Under the pieces are notes generated by a model, which saw only the letters and a list, made by a program, of their open reading frames with translations, had not been told where the DNA came from and did no database searches. DNA of 64,000 nucleotides from positions 122,830,124 to 122,894,123 of the forward strand of contig NC_083347.1 in NCBI RefSeq assembly GCF_019175385.1. Reading direction: 5' to 3'. Origin of the DNA: Lycium barbarum. Taxonomy: Eukaryota > Streptophyta > Magnoliopsida > Solanales > Solanaceae. The position numbers and the translations under genes were made by a program. Shown here piece after piece: positions 21,328-33,123 of the stretch (its first letter is position 1; the number at the start of each line of letters is the position of its first letter).

Positions 21328-23227
21328 AATGATCCAAGTTTCATTTCTTCATTTCCCATTTCTACTACACGATTCTCTCTCTCTCTAGAATATTCTAAAC
21401 ACTTCCAAACCAAGAACACAAGTGAAAATCTAGGCTCAATTTCATCAATTCACAACAACCTAGTGTAAGAACACATCAAAAGGAGCGTTTGGGTCAAGAA
21501 TTCCCTAGAAGGTGGAACTAGGGTTTTGTGGAAGTGAAGCATTTCAACGTAAGACTTGTTCAAATATAATCTAAGGTATGTTTCATGACCTTATCAAGTT
21601 ATTTAAGTGTTAGAAGACTAAGAAAACGTCAATTGTGAAAGAACATGAAAATGGGTCTTAAAAGGGTGAATAGTGCCACTAGTGAATAATGATGGAGTTA
21701 AATCATGGAAGTTGAGGGTGATAGTTATGAATATGCTAGAAATGATGCTTTTATAATGATATGAGTATTAGAGGTGCAAAAACACGATAATAAGCCATAT
21801 GGGAAATTATGGGAAAAATTTGAGGAATTGGTGGAATGTGATGATGGTATGTACATGATGTTTGTTGATTGTGATATTGTGGGTATTGTTGTGAATGTTG
21901 GAAGTTAATATAGAACAGGGGAAAAGTAGTATAAACAAAGGAAGTGCTGCCCAATTTTTCCTAGAAATGACGACGCGCTCTTATAGTCAATTAACTAATG
22001 ATAATTCGAATTCTATTATGAAGGTAACGACGCGATATTGAAGAAGAGCAAGTGAACGATATTTTAGCTAAGCGACCAAGGTATGTGAGGCTAGTCCTTT
22101 CTTTCAAATGGCATGAATCCCATAGCATGAATCTCCTTTCTTTTCACGAGTCCTTATGTTCCAGAGAACTAGAAGCCTACCTCCATAAGTACTTACATAA
22201 GATAAGAGAGATGATATAGTGATGTTATTTATTGCTCACACTCACCATATGCATTAATTCTTTCAAGGTGAGGCAGAATGCCAATAATTGCTCCAAAATG
22301 GAATCGGGGGATCACGACCTTACGTCACCCCGATAGAATACAGTGGATCATGAGCTTATGCATATACTATGATAAGAAAAGCATATGATGATAAGTATTT
22401 TATAATGAGCATGTCATGATTGCATTACACCGCGCCTAGTTGGCCGGGCAGTCACCGCTACGGCGGACAGCTATACGGATACACCATGACCCTCTTGGGT
22501 ATGGGCAGACACCACTAGTGGGCGGCATGAGATGGTACCCCGGACGCGGGAGGCCTGGACGCGGGCTAATATTATTGATTATCACACCGTTCCGACATGG
22601 ACGGGCAGCTTGCATCTGATGCATACATGTTATGATGATGAGCATGAGTAAGACAGCATGCATTACTTCATTTATGATTATCAGCCAGATTCAGATGTCT
22701 CATGGATGTGTTCTCATATTATTGATGTTTTCCTTTCATTATGTATGCCTCTCATACTCGGTATAATATTCGTACTGACGTCCTTTCTTCGGGCGCTGTG
22801 TTCATGCCCACAGGTAGACAGGGAGGAGCGCTTGGCCCAGACCCCCAGTAGCTGTCAGCTGATAGATAGCACTCCATTGTTCGGAGGTGCCTGTGACTAT
22901 TCTTTTGGTGTACATTCATATATGCATATTTTGGGCATGGCGGAGTCTTGTTCTGTCTATGTATTTATCATGTTAGTAGAGGCTCGTAGATACGCAGTGT
23001 GGGTTAGACGGTCTCACAAGAGGTTTTTCATATGTATGTATATTATTTTGATGGCCGAGAGGCAAAGGTATATAAAGTATTTATGTTTGACTAAATATGA
23101 TTTTCTACGATTGGTATGTGAAATTGATAAAAGAGTATTAAATGAGCAAGATAAGTAGTAGAGTGAGCGGTGCTCGGTAACTAGCTCCGGGTACCCGTCG
23201 CGGCCCCTAGCTGGGTCGTGACAAAAG

Positions 23228-23239
23228 TGGTATCAGAGC
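23228..23239 (+). other. E2 primer-binding site, initiator tRNA-Met
   Basis: TGGTATCAGAGC, four bases after the LTR end. Confidence 0.93.
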
Positions 23240-23429
23240 GGTTCAGTCCTAGGAAGTGTCTACGAGCCGTGTCTAGTAGAGTCTTGTTTATTGTGTGTTG
23301 CGCGCCACATCAATAAACAAGAGGCTACAGGACATTTAGGAAAAATGACCATCTTTCTTCTACAAGATCGTGCGATAGAACTGTGATGTTAGGTTTCCTT
23401 TATTCTAATTGTGCGTTATGATTTCAGTG

Positions 23430-26400
23430 ATGCCGCCGAAGAATAAGCAAATCCGCGCGATACTAAATGCCGCTGGTGAAGGCACCAGTCGAGAACCTCC
23501 AGTCGAGTGGGGACAGAGCGAGGCCCAGGATGCCACTTCCTCGCATGCCACTCCCACTTCCTCTTCTACTTTGCCCAATGTGGAAGGGCAAGCAGGAGCC
23601 CCAGCTCCAATCCCTCCTCCAGTTGCTTCGGGCAAACAAATGACCGTGGCTATTCAGTTATTGACCCAGTTGGTGGCTGCACAAGCACAACGACAGAATG
23701 TGGGTTCAAGTGATCGGGCAGCAAGTACAAAGGCCCGTGATTTTATGAGTCTAAATCCCCCGGAATTCTTCGGGTCAAAGCCGGAGGAAGATCCACAAAG
23801 TTTTATCGACGATATATTGAGGCCATTGAGGGTTTTTCATGCCTCCGATACTGAATCCGTGGAGTTGGCATCCTATAGACTCCGGAATTTGGCGGTATTA
23901 TGGTACAACAATTGGGTATTATCAAGAGGGGGAAATCCTCCTCCTCCGGTTTGGCAAGAGTTTGTAGATGCTTTTACTCGCCATTATTTGCCACCCGAGG
24001 TCCGCCGAGCTAGAGCGGACAGGTTCCTGAATTTAAAACAAAGAGGCATGAGTGCTCGAGAGTATAGTATACAGTTCAATTCATTGGCAAGATATGCTCC
24101 AGCTATGGTGGCAGACATGGGAGACCGGGTTTACAGGTTTGTGAGTGGCCTAGGGCCACATTTTTACAGAGATTGTCTGACGGCCTCCCTGCAAAACGGG
24201 ATGGATATTTCTCGGATACAGGCTCACGCCCAGAATCTTGAGGAACGACAACAGCAGCAGAGGAGTGAGCGCGATGGTAACAGGAGACAAGGTAAGAGGG
24301 CTAGATCGATGGGAGATAGCAGTGAGTACCGAGGGGGACCGAGACAGACACCTCCCGGGCACTCAGGTCAGTCAGCGACTAGTGCGCCTCCCAGATTCCC
24401 GGATAGGATATTTGATCGTTCTTTTCAGTCAGGGCAGGACCAGAGTTCGAGGGCCCCAGATTCTCAGCATCGGGGAGATTTCAGTCAAAGGAGACCTCCG
24501 GTACCGCGGTGCAGTCAGTGTGGTAGGCTGCATTCGGGACAATGCCGTCAGGGTTCAGATGCTTGTTATGCTTGCGGGCAAGTTGGTCACATGATGAGAG
24601 ATTGCCCCTCAGCAAGAGATAGAGTGGGGACTCAGCCTACAGGTTCAGCAGTGGGTTCTTCTTCAGCACGCCCGGCAGCACAGACCCCTCAGACTACGGC
24701 AGGTAGAGGCAGAGGTAGAGGGGGAGCATCTACTTCATGTGCTGTTCAGCCCCGTGTGTATACTTTAGCGGGGCGACAGGATCTTGAGTCTTCCCCAGAC
24801 GTTGTCACAGGTACCTTGACTCTATTTTTCCGTGATGTATATGCTCTGATTGATCTGGGTTCTACCTTCTCATATATTACTCTGTATATCGCTGATTGTG
24901 TTGGGGTGAGGCCTGAGCCAATGAAACCTTTCGAGGTATTCACTCCGGTTGGTGATCCCGTAATAGCGAGACAAGTATATAAGGACTGTGTAGTGGTTAT
25001 ATGTGATCGTCAGACGAGAGCTAATTTGATTGAACTTGAGATGATAGATTTCGATGTAATAATGGGTATGGATTGGTTGGCATCGTGCTATGCTAATGTT
25101 TTTTGCCGGACAAAAGTAATTCGATTCCAATTTCCGGGAGTGCCCGTACTTGAGTGGAAGGGTAATACAGCTTCCCAAAAGGGTAGGTTTATTTCCTACC
25201 TTAAGGCAAGGAAGATGATAGCCAAAGGTTACATTTGTCATCTAGTTCGGGTTCGTGATACGGAAGCGGAAGTGCAAACTTTCCAGTCGGTTCCGGTAGT
25301 GAATGAATTCCCAGATGTGTTTCCCGACGAGTTACCAGGTCTTCCTCCAGAAAGGGAAATTGATTTTGCCATCGATGTATTGCCAGACGCCAAGCCTATC
25401 TCTATTCCTCCCTATCGAATGGCTCCAGCAGAGTTGAAGGAGCTAAAGGCACAGTTGAAAGACTTGCTCGAAAAGGGTTTCATTAGGCCCAGTTCATCAC
25501 CATGGGGAGCACCGGTCTTGTTCGTGCGAAAGAAAGATGGGTCGCTACGAATGTGTATCGACTATAGACAGTTGAACAAGGTGACTGTGAAGAACAGATA
25601 TCCCCTCCCCAGAATTGACGACTTGTTTGATCAATTACAAGGTGCTAAGTGGTTTTCTAAGGTAGACCTAAGATCGGGTTACCATCAAGTGAGGATCAGA
25701 GAAGAAGACATTCCCAAGACAGCTTTCAGAACGAGGTACGGCCATTACGAGTTCCGAGTTATGTCGTTTGGGTTGACAAATGCCCCGGCGGTGTTCATGA
25801 ATCTAATGAATAATGTGTTCAAGCCGTTCTTGGATCTTTTTGTGATAGTGTTTATCGATGATATCCTGGTATATTCTCGCACAGAGTCAGAACATGCAGA
25901 TCATCTAAGAATTGTTCTTGGTGTTCTTCGAGATCGGGAATTGTATGCAAAGTTTTCGAAGTGCGAGTTTTGGCTAAACTCAGTGGCATTTCTAGGTCAC
26001 ATTATTTCAGATGATGGTATCCGAGTCGACACTCAGAAAATAGAAGCTGTGAAGACTTGGCCAAGGCCTACGACGCCCACAGAAGTTCGTAGTTTCCTTG
26101 GGTTAGCAGGATATTATAGAAGATTTGTAGACGGCTTCTCATCTATTTCAGCCCCGTTGACAAGGTTAACCCAGAAATCGGCTAAATTCCAGTGCTGTGA
26201 TGCCTGTGAGCGTAGCTTTCAAGAGTTGAAAAATAGGTTGACCTCAGCGCCAGTGCTAACACTTCCAGAAGGATCAGATGGCTATGTAGTATATTGTGAT
26301 GCCTCCGGTGTGGGATTAGGATGTGTATTGATGCAGCATGGGAAAGTTATTGCATATGCTTCGAGACAGTTGCGAAAACACGAACAGAATTATCCCACTC

Positions 26401-28231
26401 ATGATCTTGAATTAGCCGCGGTCATTCATGCATTGAAAATATGGAGACACTACTTATATGGTGTGCACGTGGACATCTATACGGATCACAAAAGCCTTCA
26501 ATATATTTTCAAACAGAAGGAGTTGAACCTGCGGCAAAGGCGATGGTTAGAATTACTGAAGGATTACGATGTGAACATTCTATATCACCCAGGAAAGGCG
26601 AATGTAGTGGCAGATGCACTTATCCGCCGATCGATGGGTAGTTTATGTGGAGTTCCTTCGGAAAAGCGAGAAATGGTTCGTGAGGTCCATCGGTTATCAA
26701 GTATCGGCGTACGACCAATTGATTCAGGAGATGCAGGTATTAGCGTTAATAACCCCACAGTTTCATCATTGAATCTAGAAGTGAAGGAACGACAATATGA
26801 AGATCCTCAATTAAACCATTATCGAGATCTAGCTCATGAAAAGGAAAAGTCTCCATTCAAAGTTTCCATAGAAGGGGTCCTTAGATATCAGGACAGGTTA
26901 TGTGTACCGGATGTGGCAAACTTGCGCCAACGGATTCTAGAGGAAGCACATTATTCCCGGTATTCTATCCATCCAGGTGCAACCAAGATGTACCACGACC
27001 TCAAATTGCTATATTGGTGGGATGGTATGAAGCGAGACATAGCAGAATTTGTAGCCCAATGCCCAAATTGTCAGCAAGTGAAGGCCGAGCATCAAAAGCC
27101 AGGAGGCTTATTGCAAGCGATGGAAATTTCTACGTGGAAATGGGAAGAAATTAACATGGATTTTGTGGTAGGATTACCCCGTACGCGAGGGAAGTGTGAC
27201 TCTATATGGGTGATCGTGGATAGACTCACGAAAGTAGCTCATTTTCTCCCCGTTAGAACCACATATTCAGCGAAAGATTATGCTAAATTGTATCTCAAGG
27301 AGATTGTACGACTTCACGGTATTCCTTTGGCCATTATCACAGACAGAGGGGCACAGTTCACAGCCAAGTTCTGGAAGTCCTTTCAAGAAGGTCTAGGTAC
27401 CCAAGTTAAGTTCAGCACGGCGTTCCATCCGCAGACTGACGGACAAGCCGATCGCACTATTCAGACCTTAGAGGATATGCTACGGGCATGTGTATTGGAC
27501 TTTGGCGGTAGTTGGGCTGAGCATTTGCCTCTTATTGAATTTGCCTATACTAACAGCTATCACTCCAGCATCCAAATGGCCCGTATGAAGCCTTATATGG
27601 AAGAAAATGCAGATCTCCAATTGGGTGGTTTGAAACCGGGGAAGTACAATTGATAGGCCCCGACTTAATCCAACAAGCGCTTGAAAAGGTTAAAGTGATT
27701 CGAGACCGACTGTTAACAGCTCAAAGTCGCCAAAAGTCTTATGCGGACAATCGCCGACGGGATTTGGATTTTCAAGCTAACGATTGGGTATTTTTGAAAG
27801 TTTCGCCAATGAAGGGGGTGATGAGATTTGGTAAAAAGGGGAAATTGAGCCCAAGATACATCGGACCTTATAAAATTATCCGTAAGGTGGGTCGAGTAGC
27901 CTACGAATTGGACTTGCCTTCAGAGCTCGAATCTGTGCATCCAGTGTTCCATGTTTCGATGCTCCGCAAGTGTATTGGAGACCCAACGAGAATAGTTCCG
28001 GTTGATGGTGTGCAAGTAACAGAGAAGCTAACATACGAGGAAATGCCCATTGCCATTTTGGATAGATAAGTACGAAGGCTTCGGAACAAAGAGGTTGCTT
28101 CAGTCAAGGTTCTGTGGCGGAATAACAATCGGGAAGAAATGACTTGGGAAGCGGAAGAAAAGATGAAAATCACATATCCGCATTTATTCCACTCCCTGGA
28201 AGTAACTCAAGAAGAAACGTCGACGATATAA
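23430..28231 (+). pseudogene. E2 gag-pol polyprotein, one frameshift and one nonsense codon
   Basis: The start is MPPKNKQ at 23430. An upstream in-frame ATG at 23409 is less likely, since the other copies begin here. Domains in order: Gag core; CX2CX4HX4C knuckle (C379-C392); aspartic protease at D475, reading DLGS where sister copies have DPGS; reverse transcriptase FIDDILVYS (D810, D811); RNase H near residue 957; integrase HHCC finger near 1175-1215; and a catalytic core with D near 1244 and D near 1305. The third acidic residue is Asp (DGQADRTIQ) instead of the Glu kept in E1, E3 and E4. A one-base deletion at 27580/27581 shifts frame, and the correct frame continues to a TAA at 28067-28069 (CAA in relatives). 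The chromodomain follows this stop, ending at 28231. These changes argue against activity. Confidence 0.9.
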
Positions 28232-28420
28232 GGTACGTATACTTTAGTTTTAATGTTTTTGGTCGTGTGTGGCCGTGTATGTGTTGATATTGTGATATAG
28301 CCCTGTGAGGCGATGATATTATGGGTCGTTGTGGTAAATTGGTAGTGCCAAATTACAAAGGAAACTCTGGTAAAAATTTTCTAGAATTCCCGAGTGCCGA
28401 ACATTCGAGGACGAATGTTC

Positions 28421-28436
28421 CAAAAAGGGGGAAGAA
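28421..28436 (+). other. E2 polypurine tract
   Basis: CAAAAAGGGGGAAGAA immediately before the 3' LTR. Confidence 0.88.
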
Positions 28437-30886
28437 TGTTACACCTCGGAAATTTTTCCGATTAGTGTGCACAAAATAGACTAATAAGGATAAAGTGTAT
28501 GTGGCATTTTAAGGACGAACAATAATGTCCCGTAGAATGGTATCGAAGTGTTGAACAATTGTTAAGAAGGTTCCATAAGGATCGGAGAGGAAACAAAGTC
28601 AAGAAAATAAGATTCAACGAACTGGGAGTATACGGTCCATTATACGGACCGTAAAAGTGTTTTACGGTCCATTATACGGACCGCAAAAGCGTCACAGAAG
28701 AGACTGACTGAAGGGCGAGTTTTACGGCAGATTATACGGACCGTATAACGGTTTGACGGTCCGTAAAACGAACCGTCAAAGTGTCACAGAATGAAGTTGA
28801 GGGAAGGTCAGTTTTACGGTGAGTTATACGGACCGTATAACAATTATACGGCCCGTCAAGTGGATCGTCAAATGGTCACAGAGAGGGGTGATCACTGAGC
28901 CCATTTTTTTACGGTCAGTTATACGGACCGTATAAATTTATACGGACCGTATAACGAGCCGTATAATGATGTCGGGACTGAATTGTATTTTATAAAATAA
29001 TGATCCAAGTTTCATTTCTTCATTTCCCATTTCTACTACACGATTCTCTCTCTCTCTAGAATATTCTAAACACTTCCAAACCAAGAACACAAGTGAAAAT
29101 CTAGGCTCAATTTCATCAATTCACAACAACCTAGTGTAAGAACACATCAAAAGGAGCGTTTGGGTCAAGAATTCCCTAGAAGGTGGAACTAGGGTTTTGT
29201 GGAAGTGAAGCATTTCAACGTAAGACTTGTTCAAATATAATCTAAGGTATGTTTCATGACCTTATCAAGTTATTTAAGTGTTAGAAGACTAAGAAAACGT
29301 CAATTGTGAAAGAACATGAAAATGGGTCTTAAAAGGGTGAATAGTGCCACTAGTGAATAATGATGGAGTTAAATCATGGAAGTTGAGGGTGATAGTTATG
29401 AATATGCTAGAAATGATGCTTTTATAATGATATGAGTATTAGAGGTGCAAAAACACGATAATAAGCCATATGGGAAATTATGGGAAAAATTTGAGGAATT
29501 GGTGGAATGTGATGATGGTATGTACATGATGTTTGTTGATTGTGATATTGTGGGTATTGTTGTGAATGTTGGAAGTTAATATAGAACAGGGGAAAAGTGT
29601 ATAAACAAAGGAAGTGCTGCCCAATTTTTCCTAGAAATGGCGACGCGCTCTTATAGTCAATTAACTAATGATAATTCGAATTCTATTATGAAGGTAACGA
29701 CGCGATATTGAAGAAGAGCAAGTGAACGATATTATAGCTAAGCGACCAAGGTATGTGAGGCTAGTCCTTTCTTTCAAATGGCATGAATCCCATAGCATGA
29801 ATCTCCTTTCTTTTCACGAGTCCTTATGTTCCAGAGAACTAGAAGCCTACCTCCATAAGTACTTACATAAGATAAGAGAGATGATATAGTGATGTTATTT
29901 ATTGCTCACACTCAACATATGCATTAATTCTTTCAAGGTGAGGCAGAATGCCAATAATTGCTCCAAAATGGAATCGGGGGATCACGACCTTACGTCACCC
30001 CGATAGAGTACAGTGGATCATGAGCTTATGCATATACTATGATAAGAAAAGCATATGATGATAAGTATTTTATAATGAGCATGTCATGATTGCATTACAC
30101 CGCGCCCAGTTGGCCGGGCAGTCACCGCTACGGCGGGCAGCTATACGGATACACCATGACCCTCTTGGGCATGGGCAGACACCACTAGTGGGCGGCATGA
30201 GATGGTACCCCGGACGCGGGAGGCCTGGACGCGGGCTAATATTATTGATTATCACACCGTTCCGACATGGACGGGCAGCTTGCATCTGATGCATACATGT
30301 TATGATGATGAGCATGAGTAAGACAGCATGCATTACTTCATTTATGATTATCAGCCAGATTCAGATGTCTCATGGATGTGTTCTCATATTATTGATGTTT
30401 TCCTTTCATTATGTATGCCTCTCATACTCGGTACAATATTCGTACTGACGTCCTTTCTTCGGGCGCTGTGTTCATGCCCACAGGTAGACAGGGAGGAGCG
30501 CTTAGCCCAGACCCCCAGTAGCTGTCAGCTGATAAATAGCACTCCATTGTTCGGAGGTGCCTGTGACTATTCTTTTGGTGTACATTCATATATGCATATT
30601 TTGGGCATGGCGGATTCTTGTTCCGTCTATGTATTCATCATGTTAGTAGAGGCTCGTAGATACGCAGTGTGGGTTAGACGGTCTCACAAGGGGTTTTTCA
30701 TATGTATGTATATTATTTTGATGGCCGAGAGGCAAAGGTATATAAAGTATTTATGTTTGACTAAATATTATTTTCTACGATTGGTATGTGAAATTGATAA
30801 AAGAGTATTAAATGAGCAAGATAAGTAGTAGAGTGAGTGGTGCTCGGTAACTAGCTCCGGGTACCCGTCGCGGCCCCTAGCTGGGT
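28437..30886 (+). repeat. E2 3' LTR, A subfamily, lacking last bases
   Basis: Begins TGTTACACC and matches the 5' LTR up to CTAGCTGGGT at 30886. The expected CGTGACA end is replaced by sequence of another LTR. Palindrome array at 28628-28967 and TATA-like box at 28991-28998. Confidence 0.9.
28628..28967. repeat. TACGGACCGTA palindrome array, E2 3' LTR
   Basis: Same array as at 20953-21297 with a few substitutions. Two of these complete palindrome arms here (ACGGTCC versus ACGATCC, and GGTCCGT versus GGTCTGT). Confidence 0.88.
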
Positions 30887-33123
30887 ACACAAGTGAACAA
30901 ATTGGTGAGAATGACATTGATGACCCTAGTTGAGATTTTAAAGATGTTAGAGATGAGGGAAGAGGATTGCCAAGAGAAGGCAAGAGCAGTTGATGAGTAT
31001 CGGAAAGGAATTACGAGCAACGAGCTAGCAAGGACTTGATGATGTCTTAGGGAAGAGTTATAAAATCCCTTAGATTGGTATTGAAGTGTTGAATAAGTGT
31101 TAATAAGGTCCCATAAGGATTGGAGATCAAACAAATCGACGAAATGAAATTCGGGATCACTGGAAATTATACGGCCAAACATACTGGCCGTATAATTTAT
31201 ACGGTCCGTATGTCTGGACCGTATAATCTGTCCAGATTGGCCAACTCTCTGGACTAAACATACGGCCAGGACATACGGTCCGTAGATTTTATACGGACCA
31301 TATGTTGGTCCGTAAATTTTATACGGACCGTATGTTGGTCCGTAAATTTTATACGGACCGTATGTTGGTCCGTATATTTGGTCGGGCAGCTTTTTGCTCA
31401 ATAAATGTAAGGGGACCAAGTCATTTTCATTTCATTTCCCTTTCACCCCTCTCTCTCTAAAAACATCTTTCCACATTTATGATACAAGTTTTCAAGGATA
31501 TTAATCCATCAACAACATAAACAAGTGAATCAATAGTAAGAACCCATCAAGGATCATCTAAAGCCAAGAAACCCAAATGGAGAAAAACTAGGGTTTTGCT
31601 CTAAGTGGAGTATTATCAACTAAAGCTCATTCCTACGACATCTAAGGTAAGATTCAAGCTATTTGTATGTTTTTTAAGGTAATTGAGAGTTAAAAATGCT
31701 TGGTCATTAGAAGAGAATAGCAAATGGGTTATGAATGATGAATAGTGACGTTTTTGAGACATAGTTTGAATTGAGTCATGATTGTTGTTGTATTATGGTA
31801 TGAATGTATTACAAATGACGCCAAGATCATGAAATAGACATTGTATATGAACGGGCGGTGTTGGGTGTTGCGACCATAAATATGGATAAATGTAAGTGCA
31901 TAGGGAATGTGGATAATGTAGATGATTAATGGCCATTGATGTAATATTATGAATGTATTATTGACGTTGGGAGTTGAATTAAGGTAGGGACAAATGTTGA
32001 ATAGACAAAGGAAGTGCTGCCAATTTTCTTTAGAAATAGCGACGCGTTCTTATAGTCCATTAACGAACGATAATTTGAATTCCCTTATGAAGGTAACGAC
32101 GCGATATTGAAGAAGAGCAAGTGAACGAGATTTAGCTAAGCAACCAAGGTATGTGAGGCTAGTCCTTCCTTTCTAATGACATGAATCTTATAGCACAAAA
32201 TTCTTATTCTCTCCATGAGTTCCTATAGACCGGAAAGCCAAAAGTCTATATCCATAATGTCTATTTGATATAAGAGATATGATATGATGATGCTAGCATG
32301 ATAATGATGTTATTCGTCACTTACACTCACCTTGTATATACTAGTTCCTTCAAGGTGAGGCAGAATATCAGTAATTGCTCCATAATGGGATCGGGGGATC
32401 ACGACCTTACGTCACCCCGATAGAGTAAGTCGATCTTGAGCATTACGTATGTACTACGATAAGATAAGCCTTTTATGATGAGCATATTATAATGAGTAAT
32501 TTATGATGAGCATATCATGAGCATTTCACACCGTGCCTAGTTGGTCGGGCAGTCACCGCCAAGGCGGGCAACTATACGGATACACCATGACCTCCGGGCA
32601 TGGGCAGACACCATTAGTGGGCGGCATGAGTTGGTATCCGGACGCGGGAGGCCTGGACGCAGGCTATGATTATCACACCGATCCGATCCGATAAGGACGG
32701 GCAGCTTATACATTATCACACCGTACCTATATGGACGGGAAGCTTATACATTATTGCATACATGAGATGATGATGATTATGAGTAAGTCAGCACGTGCTA
32801 TTTCTTCTATAAGTTACAGTCATATATAGTTGCTCCGTATTGATGCTTCATTTATCTCATTGACGTATTTTCATTGTTATGCCTTACATACTCAGTACAA
32901 TATTCGTACTGACGTCCATTTTCTTTGGACGCTGTGTTCGTGCCCACAGGTAGACAGAGAGACGTCGTAGATCTATAGGAGCTATCAGCAGATTTACAGG
33001 AGCACTCCACTATTTTGGAGGTGCCAGTCGGGCTATACTTTTGTGTATATATGTATATGTCTAGTTCTCCAGTAGAGGCTCGTAGATACGAAGTGTGGGT
33101 TAGATGGTCTCACGAGATGCTAT
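30887..33123 (+). repeat. 5' LTR of Tekay element E4, B subfamily, left part
   Basis: From about 31070 on, this follows the A LTR in block order (TATTGAAGTGTTGAA, CCATAAGGAT, GAAGTGCTGCC, GGTATGTGAGGCTAGTCC) with its own palindrome array. The first ~190 bases have no A counterpart, and the expected TG start is missing, so its 5' end is lost at the fusion with E2. It is interrupted at 33123 by E3. The last five bases, GCTAT, are duplicated at 43378-43382, where the LTR resumes. Confidence 0.82.
31166..31380. repeat. Palindrome array of the B LTR, first copy
   Basis: Sites such as TACGGCC, GGCCGTATAA and TACGGTCCGTA, then a 30-bp tandem unit (GTCCGTAAATTTTATACGGA plus ten more bases) present three times between 31300 and 31380. 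An AATAAATG box lies about 20 bp further on. Confidence 0.85.

Larger units (their letters stand above)
20778..23223 (+). repeat. E2 5' LTR, A subfamily
   Basis: 2446 bp, from TGTTACACC to GGGTCGTGACA. Compared with the 3' LTR it lacks about 12 bases after TGTGGCA (near 20847). It carries a 501-nt open frame (22658-23158) that also exists in the other A copies and that I do not count as a gene. Confidence 0.92.
20778..30886 (+). mobile_element. Tekay-type chromovirus E2, nearly complete
   Basis: LTR - primer site - gag-pol - purine tract - LTR in plus orientation, about 10.1 kb. The 5' LTR starts TGTTACACC. The 3' LTR lacks its final ~7 bases because it is fused to another LTR at 30886. The LTRs look about 99% identical apart from a 12-13 nt gap, so the insertion is recent. 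Gag-pol carries one frameshift, one nonsense codon and a changed integrase catalytic residue, so it is not autonomous. Confidence 0.9.

Noticed and set aside
22658..23158. 166-codon open frame conserved in three LTR copies (also 30328-30828 and 47781-48281)
   Set aside because: It lies wholly within near-identical LTRs, has no recognisable domain, and its conservation is explained by recent copying of the LTR.
30877..31419. Minus-strand frame with YGPTYGPYKI repeats (also 48330-48842)
   Set aside because: It is the translation of the B LTR palindrome repeats, antisense to the element, and changes length only with repeat number.
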